Shown one piece after another: positions 43,585 to 53,900 of a stretch of 64,000 nucleotides of DNA. A program made the translations under genes and the position numbers. Source of the stretch: Chara braunii (lineage: Eukaryota > Streptophyta > Charophyceae > Charales > Characeae). Every line of letters starts with the position of its first letter. Position 1 is the stretch's first letter. The stretch lies in contig BFEA01000240.1 in NCBI GenBank assembly GCA_003427395.1, positions 219,088 to 283,087 of the forward strand, given 5' to 3'. The notes under the pieces are model-generated. The model was not told where the DNA came from, did no database searches, and saw only the letters and a program-made list of their open reading frames with translations.

Positions 43585-43654
43585 TGTCCTGGCTGTAGTG
43601 GCTAGGATACTCGGCTGTTGAGGCTGAGGTCGCCAGTTTGAATCCCTGCTGGCA
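43585..43654 (+). other. tRNA-Glu-like sequence (pseudo-tRNA or SINE head)
   Basis: TGTAGTGGCTAGGATACTCG followed by GCT closely matches the D-arm/anticodon-arm half of plant tRNA-Glu. The anticodon arm TCGGC/GCTGA still pairs, with loop TGTTGAG, and AGTTTGAATCCC resembles a B box. The acceptor stem and anticodon are not those of a working tRNA. It lies just before a reversed LINE tail, which could make it the head of a SINE; only one copy is visible. Confidence 0.55.
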
Positions 43655-43689
43655 TGGAGGAGGACTTGATCCTTAGATGTCCAAATCCA

Positions 43690-44108
43690 TAGCTGCTATT
43701 CCGGGATAAGAGCAGACACCACTGACACCTGGGGAGAGGCTCCATCTATTGGTGGGGAGCAGCACCTGCTGGAAAACGGGTCCAGCGTCCCATATACAAA
43801 ATGAGTTTGGAATTTATCAAAACAGGATTGTGTGAGGTTCGTGCCAACTTGATTTCCCTGGGGTCCAGGGGATTGACTGAGCAGGCTATTGGAACTTGAT
43901 TTCCCTGGGGTCCAGGGGATTGACTGAGCAGGCTATTGGAGAGAGGGGGAACCTCTTCGCCCTGAACCCAGCGCCAGATCCCTGCTGCTATACACTAGTT
44001 CCTCCCTCCCCCTACTAATTAATACTTTGGGGACCAGGGTAGTAACTGAGCAAGAAAATCAGACAATTTGAAGAAATGACCTCATCCTATATCCATAGAT
44101 GACCTTTT
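43690..44108 (-). repeat. LINE 3' UTR and terminal module, with 47-bp duplication
   Basis: 3' UTR of the ORF2 fragment ending at 44109. It holds an exact 47-bp tandem pair (43846-43892 and 43893-43939, AACTTGATTTCCCTGGGG...), stem-loop at 43768-43786 and CACCAATAGATGGAG. Of the type-II hairpin only the loop (GGATAAGAGCAGAC) and one arm remain. No poly-A is left; the tRNA-like sequence follows. Confidence 0.8.
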
Positions 44109-44690
44109 TTAGGCACCCGCATACCACTTAGTCTCAACCATTGAGTTCGCAGCTGGCGGGAAGAGATCAGGAAAGTCTGAAAGCGGCGGCAATGGAATGG
44201 AGGGGTCAATTCTAGTCCAATCATGAAAGTCGAGGTGATAGTCCCTTTCCAACTTTTCCCCAATCCGTCCTCCCCCTCCCTCCCCCCTTTTCCATTGCAC
44301 ATTCGCTATCCAACCACCTTGTTCCCCTCCCAGCCAGTCCATACAGAAATATTGAATTTGCATTTGGATTTCTGCTTTTGAGTGTATGAAGGCTATTTTT
44401 CCCATTGAAACATAAGGTCTACCTGGATCTGGTGTTTGATTGTCTCTATGACAGCCGGTCCTTCAAGGCGAACTCCTTCCATCTCCCTAATGCACCTTTT
44501 CCACCAGATTGCCAAAAAATTGCTCTACGTTCCACTGTGAACATGTTTCTCTCGAAGTTGCTCGCTTGTTCAGGCTGCCAAGTTTTACATAGAATTGGTT
44601 TCCAGTTCCACGGCCAAGGGGTTGTTGCGCCTAGCAGGCGCCATATTCGATCCCACCATCTCCATAAGCCCCGCGACGGTGGGAAGAAGT
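44109..44690 (-). pseudogene. LINE ORF2 C-terminal fragment (family A)
   Basis: Reads WRWWDRIW, PWPWNWKPI, EMEGVRLEG-like, MDWLGGEQGGW and LSDFPDLFPPAAN up to the stop at 44109. These are the post-zinc-knuckle end of ORF2. One frameshift near 44420. Confidence 0.8.
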
Positions 44691-45570
44691 GTATAGGCAG
44701 CCGCTATTTGGGAACCGGTGGGTTACCGACTCCCAAGGCACAATCTTTTTCTGCACCGAAACCTCCTGGAGGGGATGGGTAAGTCGGGGCGTTCTTAGAG
44801 TGGGAAATATCTGGGATGAGAGCACCAGAGACTGGATCACTGAAGCCCGGTTGAGAGAACGGCTGTGATATTGTCACAATATTGGAGAAGCTCTTGAAAA
44901 AATTATCTTCGCGTTACCATTGGACTGGGTAAGGATTCTGAGGAAAGAGCGAACCCTGGACGAAAGTGACTGGGTAGTGATCAGGGGGTGTGTGGATCGG
45001 GTGTGAAATGTGGTGGTGTCCGGCCGCCCGGATTGAGAGGTGTTTGTGAATCTCTTTCTGATCAAGAATAAAAACAGACTAGTTAGGACACATCCGGAAG
45101 AGACAAGGTGGCTTGAAGAAGAGGAAATCTTCAGAATTAGGGTACTAAGGGAAGGAGAACAGTGGTCGGCATACAAACCTGATACCCCGATTGCCCACGT
45201 GGCCTTTGATCCGGCCTCTTGGGTCTGGACCACCCAGCTAGGCAGAGGTAAGACAGGAAAACAACAGATCCATTCAATGACAGTTAAGGGAACCTACCGT
45301 CTACTGCGTCCAACGATGAATCTAAGAGACGTAGTAACAGAGCGTTGGATGAGACATACTGAATTTGGAAAGGAATACTCAGCGTCCCATCAAGTGGTTT
45401 AGGCTTAGTAAGTCATTACCAGCCAAGATTGCATCCTTGCAATGGCAAGTGGAACACCGTTGTCTGCCCACAAATGACTGGCTGATTGACCGTACTTCTT
45501 TAGAACAGAAGGGTCTTGCTCCCCCCTTGTGCAAACTATGTGCGACATCATTCCCGGCCAGGCGGAGTAA
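44691..45570 (+). pseudogene. LINE ORF2 fragment (family A), opposite orientation
   Basis: Plus-strand family-A ORF2 from the GNRWVTDSQGT block (about 44712), through ALPLDWVRILRKE (about 44915), EEIFRIRVLREGEQW (about 45120) and PTMNLRDV, to LQWQVEHRCLPTNDW and CKLC at 45445-45540. It stops at about 45570. With the adjacent minus-strand piece it forms an inverted pair, possibly a 5'-inversion product of a single insertion. Confidence 0.75.
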
Positions 45571-46044
45571 CTGCTGTCTGTCTACGTGTATGTCTTGATT
45601 GACTTGTGTTTTGGTGAGATGGTTGGCCCGGCTGGCTGATTGGTAAAGAGCGGGAGGTGTTGGAGGGGTGAGCGGGGGAGAGCCCAAGGGGAGCGGAGGC
45701 AAGAAGGAGAGGGGAAAAGGTCCCTGCAAGCGAGGCAAGAAGGAGAGGGGAAAGGGGCCTTGTAGGCGAGGCAAGAAGGAGACGGGAAAGGGGCCTTGCA
45801 GGCGAGGCAAGAAGGAGAGGGGAAAGGGGCCTTCCAGACGGCGAGGGGTCGAAGGGGCTGGGAGAGGGGAAGGGGGGGTTGAGATAGGTAGGAAGGGAGG
45901 AGGGGTGGGGGGGTGATGGGGTAGGAGGGGGAGTGGAGGAAGGTGGGTCGACCCCGGGGGAAGCTGGGGGACAGGATTGCCAGTGCATCTGCATTTTGTC
46001 CTAGTAGGGGTGTCTAGAAGCAGTCCACTGATCCGAGGCGCCAC
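45571..46044 (+). repeat. Purine-rich tract with 36-bp minisatellite (4 units, 45696-45839)
   Basis: GAGGCAAGAAGGAGAGGGGA begins each of four 36-bp units at 45696, 45732, 45768 and 45804. Flanks are G-rich. The 231-codon minus-strand frame here (12-residue Pro/Leu repeats) is a translation of this tract; I do not regard it as a gene. Confidence 0.85.
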
Positions 46045-46906
46045 TGTTACTCCTGGCCCACCAAGTTCTTCCACAGTAGTTTCCCGTCTCCCTGTGCGTC
46101 CGCCATCTTCCTATGGGGATCTGGCCATAGGTCCTTAAATCCTGAGATGGCCTGCTGCTTCCCAGCCGGGTCGGCAATTGGTGCCAAATCTTCCTTAAGT
46201 TCTCTACTGTCTCGGACAAGATTTGCCCTAATCACTTCCATCATCTCTGCCTTGGCTTGGATAAAGACGAAAGTGAGTTTTTTTCCTTCCACTGAGCATC
46301 TCATCCTCCATTTGACCATCAGAATGGGCAGCTGAGTATGTTTGAACAGATTGCATTGAAAGGTTGTCCAAGAAGGTGGGTAATCCTTCTTTCGTTCTTC
46401 CTTTCTTTCTTTCTTTCTTTCTTTCCCCGGAGAAGCATCGCCTTGGCAGGGAGACCTGCTAATGACGTTGTTAGGAGCATCCCTCATTAGCAGGGTCCCA
46501 GTTTTGGATGGATCCATTCTATTGGTGGCGAGCACCACCTGCTGGAAAGCGTCCGTTATGACACTTTGCCCGACATTACGGGCATTGAACCAGAAAGCTG
46601 TATCCAAGGGACGCTGGACCCGTTCAGGTGCTTCTCCCCGCCAATAGATGGAGTCTCCCCCGTGGTGCTAGAGGTGTTTGCTCATATCAGCACTCCTAGC
46701 ATCCACTCGGGTTGTTTGCCCAAGGGGGTGTTAGGAAGTTTGTACCAAAATGCATCCCACCAGGGCCAAACCTGAAGGGCCATGAGGCAGGCCAGCAGAC
46801 AGTGTTCCAAGTCTGCTCACCGGCATTGTGAAGAGAGCCCACAGTATGAGCACGCCAGAGAAGAACACCCGTTTGTTTGAGATTCGGTGGGAGGTTATCC
46901 AATCTT
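46045..46906 (-). pseudogene. Family-B LINE ORF2 C-terminal fragment, left part
   Basis: Reads DWITSHRIS at the right edge (about 46905), then LEHCLLAC and WWDAFW (about 46830-46750), and RCSVEGKKLTF...QAKAEM, FKDLWPDPHRKMAD and LLWKNL (46310-46050). It matches the end of the ORF2 at 32802-35924. Interrupted by LINE tail pieces at about 46490-46720 and by the fold-back element at 46907. Confidence 0.8.
46490..46720. repeat. Two opposite LINE tail modules, each missing half of the stem-loop
   Basis: At about 46508-46553 (minus) the module reads GCTTTCCAGCAGGTGGTG in the sense direction, lacking TGGACCCGG. At 46608-46640 (plus) it reads GGGACGCTGGACCCGTTCAG, lacking the TTTCCAGC arm. The plus copy has a type-II hairpin GTGCTAGAGGTG/CACTCCTAGCAT at about 46665-46702. 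A (CTTT)n run lies at about 46397-46425. Confidence 0.7.
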
Positions 46907-47202
46907 TTTTTTTTTTTTTTGGGAAAATTTGTCTGGCGCCCTTGTAATTTCCATTATTTTGCATCACGCCCCTCGGACGGCCCACTTACCCTGTCGTGCC
47001 CCTGGGGCCTCTCAACTTTCCTTCATGCCCCTGTCAGCAAGTGGTGTAACTTTCCGTGGTGGCCTTACTGGACTGCCAGTCTCATTTCTCCGGTCCCTGT
47101 GTGATATGCCCTCATGAGAGGCATACAACTTTCCATCATGCCCTCACGCCAGAAATTCGGATTTGAAGCACATGGTTTTTCTGGCACTGCCGCAAGAAAT
47201 GA

Positions 47203-47270
<68 letters not shown>

Positions 47271-47271
47271 N

Positions 47272-47358
<87 letters not shown>

Positions 47359-47677
47359 GAGAGAGAGAGAGAATGGAGTGGCCACCATGCGCATAGCCAT
47401 AGAGGTGCACTGAAAACATGCACCCTATCGGTAGAGGCATATGGAAAATTTTGGTGCTGGTACTGAGTGTCTATCCGGTAGGGGCATACTTCAACTTTGG
47501 AACGGGTACCGGTTGGGGCATAACAAAACTGTTTCAGGCCTGGCCAATGCCAGGGTTTTATGGGAAATTTGAATCGTGGTCAGAGGGGCACGACAGGGTA
47601 AGTGGGCAGTTGGAGGGGCGCGGCGCAAAATAATTGAAATTACGGTTTCCCTTTTTTTTTTTTAACAAACAGACCCC
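46907..47677. mobile_element. 771-bp fold-back element with 14-bp TSD
   Basis: Flanked by AGGTTATCCAATCT at 46893-46906 and 47678-47691. The two ends are inverted copies: GTAATTTCCATTATTTTGC and CCCACTTACCCTGTCGTGCC on the left match the reverse complement of the right end (about 47600-47645). Arms contain degenerate CAACTTTCC...CATGCCCC repeats, and the middle is a long (TG)n(AG)n tract. There is poly-T next to both outer ends. No coding capacity. It splits a family-B ORF2 copy, whose reading resumes across it. Confidence 0.88.
47203..47372. repeat. (TG)n(AG)n microsatellite
   Basis: TG run, short AG run, one N at 47271, TG run, then AG run. It is the apex of the fold-back element. Confidence 0.97.
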
Positions 47678-47850
47678 AGGTTATCCAATCTGGGGTCGGT
47701 CTTGGGCTTAAAAGAATCAGCCTTTGAAAAGACAACAATATGGGGTTTGGAGGCACTGGCGAATGATTTGCCACTGACGAGCCTGATGGGAGGCTGGCAG
47801 GCATAATGTGTGCATAGGTGGTCCATGAAATATCCCTCAGGTCAGTTTCT
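47678..47850 (-). pseudogene. Family-B LINE ORF2 fragment, right part
   Basis: Minus-strand reading gives ETDLRDISWTTYAHIMPASL and RQWQIIRQCLQTP, matching PTDLADFRWAPYTHITPTS and LQWQILYRCLPTPDW. It directly precedes the DWITSHRIS fragment on the other side of the fold-back element. Confidence 0.75.
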
Positions 47851-48220
47851 GCAGGTGTCCGTACTCTCTAACAAGGAAGAGAATAGCAGCACCATTTTTG
47901 TTCTTTTTTTCTCATAATTCAAACTTCATTACTCTGTTAGATTCGACGCTGCAGGCTTCACATTGCTTCCGGGAAAATTACTGGAGTGGAATAGCAGTAT
48001 CATAGGCAGGCTTTTTTTTTTCTTTTTTCTTTTTTTTTGGCAGGCTTGGCTCACATGTTCCCACAACTTCCCAGATTCAACATGAATCCCTTCCAGCTCT
48101 TTTAGGGCAGACTCACGGTGGGACTTTTTCGACCAAGCTCTGGACTCGATTGCAGTCAGATTCATCCAGGTGTGGCAGTCATTGCCGTAAGATACATTTA
48201 GAAAAGTCCTAGTCTGACGA
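47851..48220. other. No recognisable gene; T-rich tracts
   Basis: T-rich runs at about 47900 and 48010-48040. GAATAGCAG occurs at about 47881 and 47991. No domain recognised. Confidence 0.4.
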
Positions 48221-48610
48221 CACACTCACACTACCACGTATTTTCGCAAAATAACAAATTTTATGTAGTTCTTCGGGTCACAGGAGGCACGTAATTTGCG
48301 TGTTCACACCAAAGGGCAGGTAAATGTCAACGGCCTGGACAGCCGCGGGCTTACATATTTTGCGGGGACCTCCAGAGGTCCCCGCAAAATCGTATTTCTT
48401 TTTGCTCTACTGCTTTCTGGAAGCCAACCAAAAAAGTGCATTGTGCTGTCTGACTGCAGACAACGTATTTTCGCATCTCAAGGCCAGGTCACGACCCTGT
48501 CTTTTCTGCTTTGGGCAACAAACGGGTGACCAGTGTGACCCGCAGGTGCCATATAAACGCAAATTCACATACGTAAAATTTGCGGAAGTACGTGCTAGTG
48601 TGAGTATGCC
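48221..48610. repeat. Second fold-back element (about 390 bp)
   Basis: CACTCACACTACCACGTATT near the left end matches the reverse complement of AAGTACGTGCTAGTGTGAGT at the right end. GGGTCAC/GTGACCC inner blocks also mirror. Near the centre is a 30-nt palindrome, TTTGCGGGGACCTC / GAGGTCCCCGCAAA with a 2-nt spacer (48359-48388). No target duplication could be fixed. Confidence 0.65.
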
Positions 48611-48732
48611 CTGAGTATGCACTTAGATTCAACAAAACAAATTCATGACCAGACAGAAGAAATGAAAAGAAAAAGAAAAGGGCAACTGCGGCGAAGTTTT
48701 CAAAATAACATTTTTTCGTAAACCACCAGTCC

Positions 48733-49286
48733 TTTTTTTTTTTTTTTTTTTTTTTTTTTGGAAAAAACATCTATGATGGGGAGTAGAGGAGATGCTGGTA
48801 AGAGCAGACACCTCCTCTACTCCCCTAGATGGATAGATGGCTCTGTTCCTATTGGTGGGGAGCTGCACCTGCTGGAAACCGGGTCCAGCGTCCCCTTACA
48901 TAGACAGTAGTGAAACTGCTGGAAACTGGGTCCAGCGTCCCTTGACCATGTAGAAACTGACAGACACAGATCTCAGTGCCTCTTCACCCTAAACAGGCTC
49001 CGGATAAGCGTGAACCTTGAGCACAAGAGACCTCATAAGGGCTGTTGGTGCAGGGGACTCAGGGAAATCAGACGCTGAAATATTAGTCATGCACCTTATC
49101 TGAATTGAAACGTTGCACTTAACCCTGAACTAGCACAAATCAGACCAGAAATGCTGGGATCCCAGCTAAGCATCACATCTGAACTGCATCAATCTACATC
49201 ACTGACATGAATGGAAATCTCTTCTGCTGCTCCCAAAGACTGATGAGCATCTTTGCATAAAAAGAGTATGAGTACTCTTCTTAACT
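48733..49286 (-). repeat. LINE 3' UTR with two stem-loops and long variable hairpin
   Basis: After the ORF2 stop: about 330 nt of UTR, GGGTGAAGAGGCACTGAG, stem-loop GCTGGACCCAGTTTCCAGC, a second GCTGGACCCGGTTTCCAGC, then CCCACCAATAGGAACAGAG. The terminal hairpin has arms GGGGAGTAGAGGAG / CTCCTCTACTCCCC, perfectly paired over 14 bp, with a 20-nt loop containing GGTAAGAGCAGAC (as read on the plus strand). Confidence 0.9.
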
Positions 49287-50455
49287 TCAAGACACATCCT
49301 GTCCATACCATGAGATAGGCACTAATGGCATACCAGGCAGGGGAAAGAGGTCTGGAAAATCCGAAAGTGGACTCATTGGAACACTGGGGTCAATGGCGCA
49401 CCAGTCGTGTGAGACGAAAAATCCATGAGGTCTTCCCCGAGTCAATACTCTGCATCTTTTCCCATTCCGCCCTCCCCACCCTCCCTCCCTGATCCCCACC
49501 AAGCCAGTCTTGATTAAAGGTTAGGATGTGTTGTTTAATGTCACATTCTAAAGAAAAAAATTCTAACTTTTCCTTCACCTCTTCCCACCGAGTTGTGATT
49601 TCCACTTGAATTTGTTGTTTGATAGAATCAGTAAACTCCTGGCCGTCAAGGCGAACTCCTTCCATTTCATAGGTGCACCTACAGACCCACAATGCCCATA
49701 TTACAGCTCTGCGAGAAATTTAAAAAAAAATTAAGAGTGAAATTATCCACTTCTGACGGGTTCCTGGTCTCAAGTAGTAAGGCTTTCCAGTTCCAAGGCC
49801 AGGGGAGCGCTGTTCCAATCTGATTCCAAATTCTCGACCACCAGCGCCATAACCACACTGAACCTGGGCATTGCAAAAAAATATGTTCGATTGTTTCTGG
49901 TATAAGCTTGGAAGGAAAAGCGAATTTACAGAATTTGCACCATAGGTATGCTTTTCCTTTCTGTTCTAAAGAAGTTCGATCAATCAACCAGTCATTGGTA
50001 GGGAGACAACGATGAGAAATTTGCCATTGAAGCGAGGCGATTTTGGCAGGCTTGATTTTGGACAGTTGAAACCATTTTACAGAACGTAATTCTTCCATAC
50101 CTATCCTGAGATGATTCATCCACCGATTCTGAACTCTTTCTCTAAGGCCCACCTTGGGTCTAAGCATCCTATACGTCAATTTAACCGTTAAAATGTGAAG
50201 CATTCTGATATGAGTGGGACCTGCTGGAAAGTGTCCTGACCAAGACCAGCAGATTGGATCAAAAGGGAGGTGGGAGGTGGGGGTGTCCGGTTTATAGGCA
50301 ATCAATTTTCCTTCCATTGACAGCACCCTGACTCGAAAAAGAGTATCCTGTTCAAACCACCTTGTCTGCTGCTGAGCCGTTGGTGATAGAAAACCATCGT
50401 TTCATAAATGAAACAGCAACAAATGAACCTCCCCTGTCTCACCAATTTCCAGGAC
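49287..50455 (-). pseudogene. LINE ORF2 C-terminal part of copy 5
   Basis: 50326 to 49679 is a 215-codon open stretch holding LTYRMLRPKVGLRER, LQWQISHRCLPTNDW, CKFC, ETIEHIFLQC and WRWW, the zf-RVT-type region. Frames then shift for the tail (TRWEEVKEKLEF, FNQDWLGGDQGG, FPDLFPL) to the stop at 49287. Confidence 0.88.
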
Positions 50456-50974
50456 TTTTTTTTTTTTTTTTTTTTTTTTTTGAAGAAAACGGTCCCCTCA
50501 ATGCTAGCGACGCTGATAAGAGCAGACGCCGCTAGCACCTGGGGACAGGCTTCATCTATTGGTGGGGAGCAGCACCTGCTGGAAAACGGGTCCAGCGTCC
50601 CTTCTGAAGATGACACAGTTGAGAATTGTCAATGTCCCGCCAGCATTAATTGCCCTGAGGAGCAGGGGATTAACTGAGCAGGGAGGGAGCCTCTTCACCT
50701 TAAATGCGGCGCCAAATCCTATCTATTGCACACTAGCTTTCCCCCTTTCCTTCTCAGAACTCTCAGTGCCCCAGGTCTACATTCCCTCTATCCTCGGCCC
50801 CCTTTTCCTCCCTTACCCTCCATACCACTGCAAGTCCACTATGCTATTGCTTTGTGGGGGGGAAGAGTTGGGGAAATTTCAGACATGATTACAACCCATC
50901 ATCAGGAACCTTGAAACTTGAAAGCACCTGATAAAAGTGAAGCCTTGGAGGCCTGCCTGGTGCCTTTCTCACAA
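50456..50974 (-). repeat. LINE 3' UTR and terminal module of copy 3
   Basis: Contains GGTGAAGAGGCTCCCTCCC, stem-loop GCTGGACCCGTTTTCCAGC (50578-50596), CACCAATAGATGAAG, a type-II hairpin whose loop reads CTGATAAGAGCAGA on the plus strand (about 50502-50540), and poly-A. Confidence 0.9.
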
Positions 50975-53900
50975 TCAATCTTCCCCATACCAAGAAAGTC
51001 CTACTAAACTGTTTGCAGAGAGGGGAAAGAAATCTGGGAAGTCGGTGCTCGGCTTCATCAGGACTGAGTCATCCACTGTAGTCCAGTCGTTGAAAAGGAG
51101 TTTATAGTCTTTGGGAGTGGGTGTCTCATTGTCACCCCTTTCCCCTTGCCCTCTACTTCCTTCATTCCATTCCACCCGCCCTATCCGTCCCCCCATTTCC
51201 CCCCCGAGCCAACTTTTGCAGAAGTCTTGTATCCGCTGTTTTATCTCTTTGCTTGTGTGAAGATGTTTGATCTGTTTTTTGGTGTCCTCCCATTTTCCCA
51301 TGATATTTGTTTGGATCTGTTGGCGTATACTCTCTGTGAATTCTGGCCCCTCCAACCTCACTCCTTCCATTTCATACGTGCAGCGACGTCTCCACAGTGC
51401 CCATATTATGACCCTTCTTCCTTGTTGAAAGATGTTGAGTGTAAAATCGTCTTGCTGTTCAAGGGGCCATCTTTCAAACAGCAGGGCTTTCCAGTCCCAT
51501 GGCCAAGGCACCCCTGTTCCTAACTGGCTCCAGACTCTATCCCACCAGCGCCAAAGCCAGACTGCCCCTGGGCATTGCAGAAATATGTGTTCCATTGTTT
51601 CCGGTATCTTTCTAGATGGAAATGCGCTGGAGCATAGTCTGCACCAGGGGAGCGCAAGTCCCCTCTGTTCCAGCGTGGTTCTGTCTATCAACCAGTTGTT
51701 GGTTGGTAGGCAACGGTGTTCCATCTGCCATTGCAGGGATGCCAGGTTCGCTGGTTTCTTCTTAGTTAGCTGGAACCATTTCACACCCCTCAGCTATTCT
51801 TTAGCGATGTTCAGTTGTCTCAACCATCTCCCTACCACCTGGTCGCGCATGTTAACTTTTGGACGGAGCAGTCTGTATGTGGCTTTGACTGTCAGGTTAT
51901 ACAGCGTTCTAGTGCAAGATCTGCCTCTGGCAGTTGTGTTAGTCCATTCCCATTCTACAGGGTCCAGGGGCAGATGGGATATTCGTGTGCCCGGAGAGAA
52001 CGCCACCCATCTGCCCTCCCTCCTCAACACTCTTATTCTTGAGAGGTCGTGCTTGTTGAGGAGTTGTAATTGTTCCGGGCTTGGTCTTTGGAGGTAGTTG
52101 TCATTGCCGATTGTGAAGATATCCACGGCCACTTGTCCTCCCGGGTCACAGCTCACCACATTGCCTACCTCTCCCTGACGTCCCCTAATTGCGACCCAGT
52201 CGGATTCTTGCAACGATGACCCTTTTCGCAAAATTCTCCACCAGTCTAAGGGGAGGCATTCAATCAAATTTCTCATTGCCTGTTCTGGTCTGTGGCAGTA
52301 TTTTAGCTTGTGCTTAAGACTTTTTTCTGTGATCTAGTCCCTCTCGTCTTCGTCCCAAATATCCCTGATTCTCATAACTCCTTTTTTAACCCAGCCTTGC
52401 CAGGGGGAATCCATGCAATGCAACATTTGACCCCTTGAATTGGTTATCCTTCGATTCCCAAACAGTGGCTGGCGGGCTACTTCCTCCCATCTTTCGGGGG
52501 ATAGTTTGTCCAGTAGAGGGAGGTTTCGCCAGATTTGCAGGAGGGTTGGCCAGAAGGGGTCATTATGCAAATCCTTTCTTGCCTCTTGTCTTGGCGAGTC
52601 AGTAGAGAGTTTTTCTTGTTGCGGTTGGCGCCGTGGAAGTGACCATGTCCTAGTTTCGATCCATGTGAGTAGATGGATGTGGGATGGTGTTTCCGGGGCT
52701 AATTGTACAATGTGTTCCAAGGCCAACTCTCTCCAGGGGGCGTGCGGGCAGAAGAGCAGACGCTTGAGCCACTGGATAACTAATGCCTTAGCTTGGGTTG
52801 TGGGGTCAATTATACCCAGGCTCCCTTTGACTTTGGGTTGGATGATCGATTGTCATGCGACTCTGCTTATCACATGCTGTTTTTCGTGATCTCTCCGCCA
52901 GAGGAATGCTGCTATCTGTCGTTTAAGAGAAAGGAGAGTGTGTTTGTCTAACCCCCAGATGGCCGATCTGTACAAAAGAGTGGCCAACACTATATTGTTA
53001 ATTACCAGAGTTCTTCCCAGGAGTGAGGTGTGTTTATCTTTCCATTGCGCCAATTTTTCCAGGGGGGGTCTGGCTATCCATTCGTTGTTGGTAGTTGGGC
53101 GACCGTTGGCGGTCAGGGAGACTCCCAGGACTCTAATCGGGGCGTCTTGAGGGAGCCACCTCACCTCCGGTTGTTCTGGGGGTCTAATGCCTTGATGATG
53201 AATCCAACATCCCAGAGTTTTATTGCCCCAATTGACTCTCATATCAGAAAGGGAGCAAAAACGGTCCATCATATGCTGTACTTCCTCCATCGAGGCCAGG
53301 GAGGCATCCACCATGAGGGTCAGATCGTCTGCAAACATGGAGTAAACAGGGGTAGCTTCCTTTGGAATCGAAGAAAGTTGTATCTTTTGTATATTCTTGT
53401 TGGTCCTTAAATTAGCTGCTAATGCTTCCATGATTATGACAAAAAGGAATGGAGCCAGTGGGTCACCTTGTCTTACCGACCGTTGCAAGGTGATTGGTGG
53501 TGCCAGATTGCCATTGACCATGACCCGAGTTGTGGCGTTTCTATGCAGGATCTGTACCCAACGTCTGAAGACAGACCCGAAGTTGAAATTTTCGAGACAT
53601 TTATCCAGGAATATCCAGTCCACGTGGTCGTAGGCCTTCTCAAAGTCTATGAAGATGATTGTTGCGTTCTGTTTTGATTGTCTTGTCAGTTTGATCACCT
53701 CATTGACTAAGAGAATGTTATCCTGGATGTTCCTACTCTTGATGAAGCCGGTCTGGTTTGGGTGTATAATGTCATCCATTACTTTGATCAGGCGGTTCGC
53801 CAGTGCTTTAGCTACCATCTTGTAAACCACTATGAGGAGTGTGATCGATCGATAGTTCCTGATGTTTGTCTTCGCTCCTTTCTTATAGAGGAGTGTTAAT

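Noticed and set aside
45379-46074. 231-codon Pro/Leu-rich open frame on the minus strand
   Set aside because: It is the translation of a 36-bp purine-rich minisatellite and runs into antisense LINE sequence; no domain.
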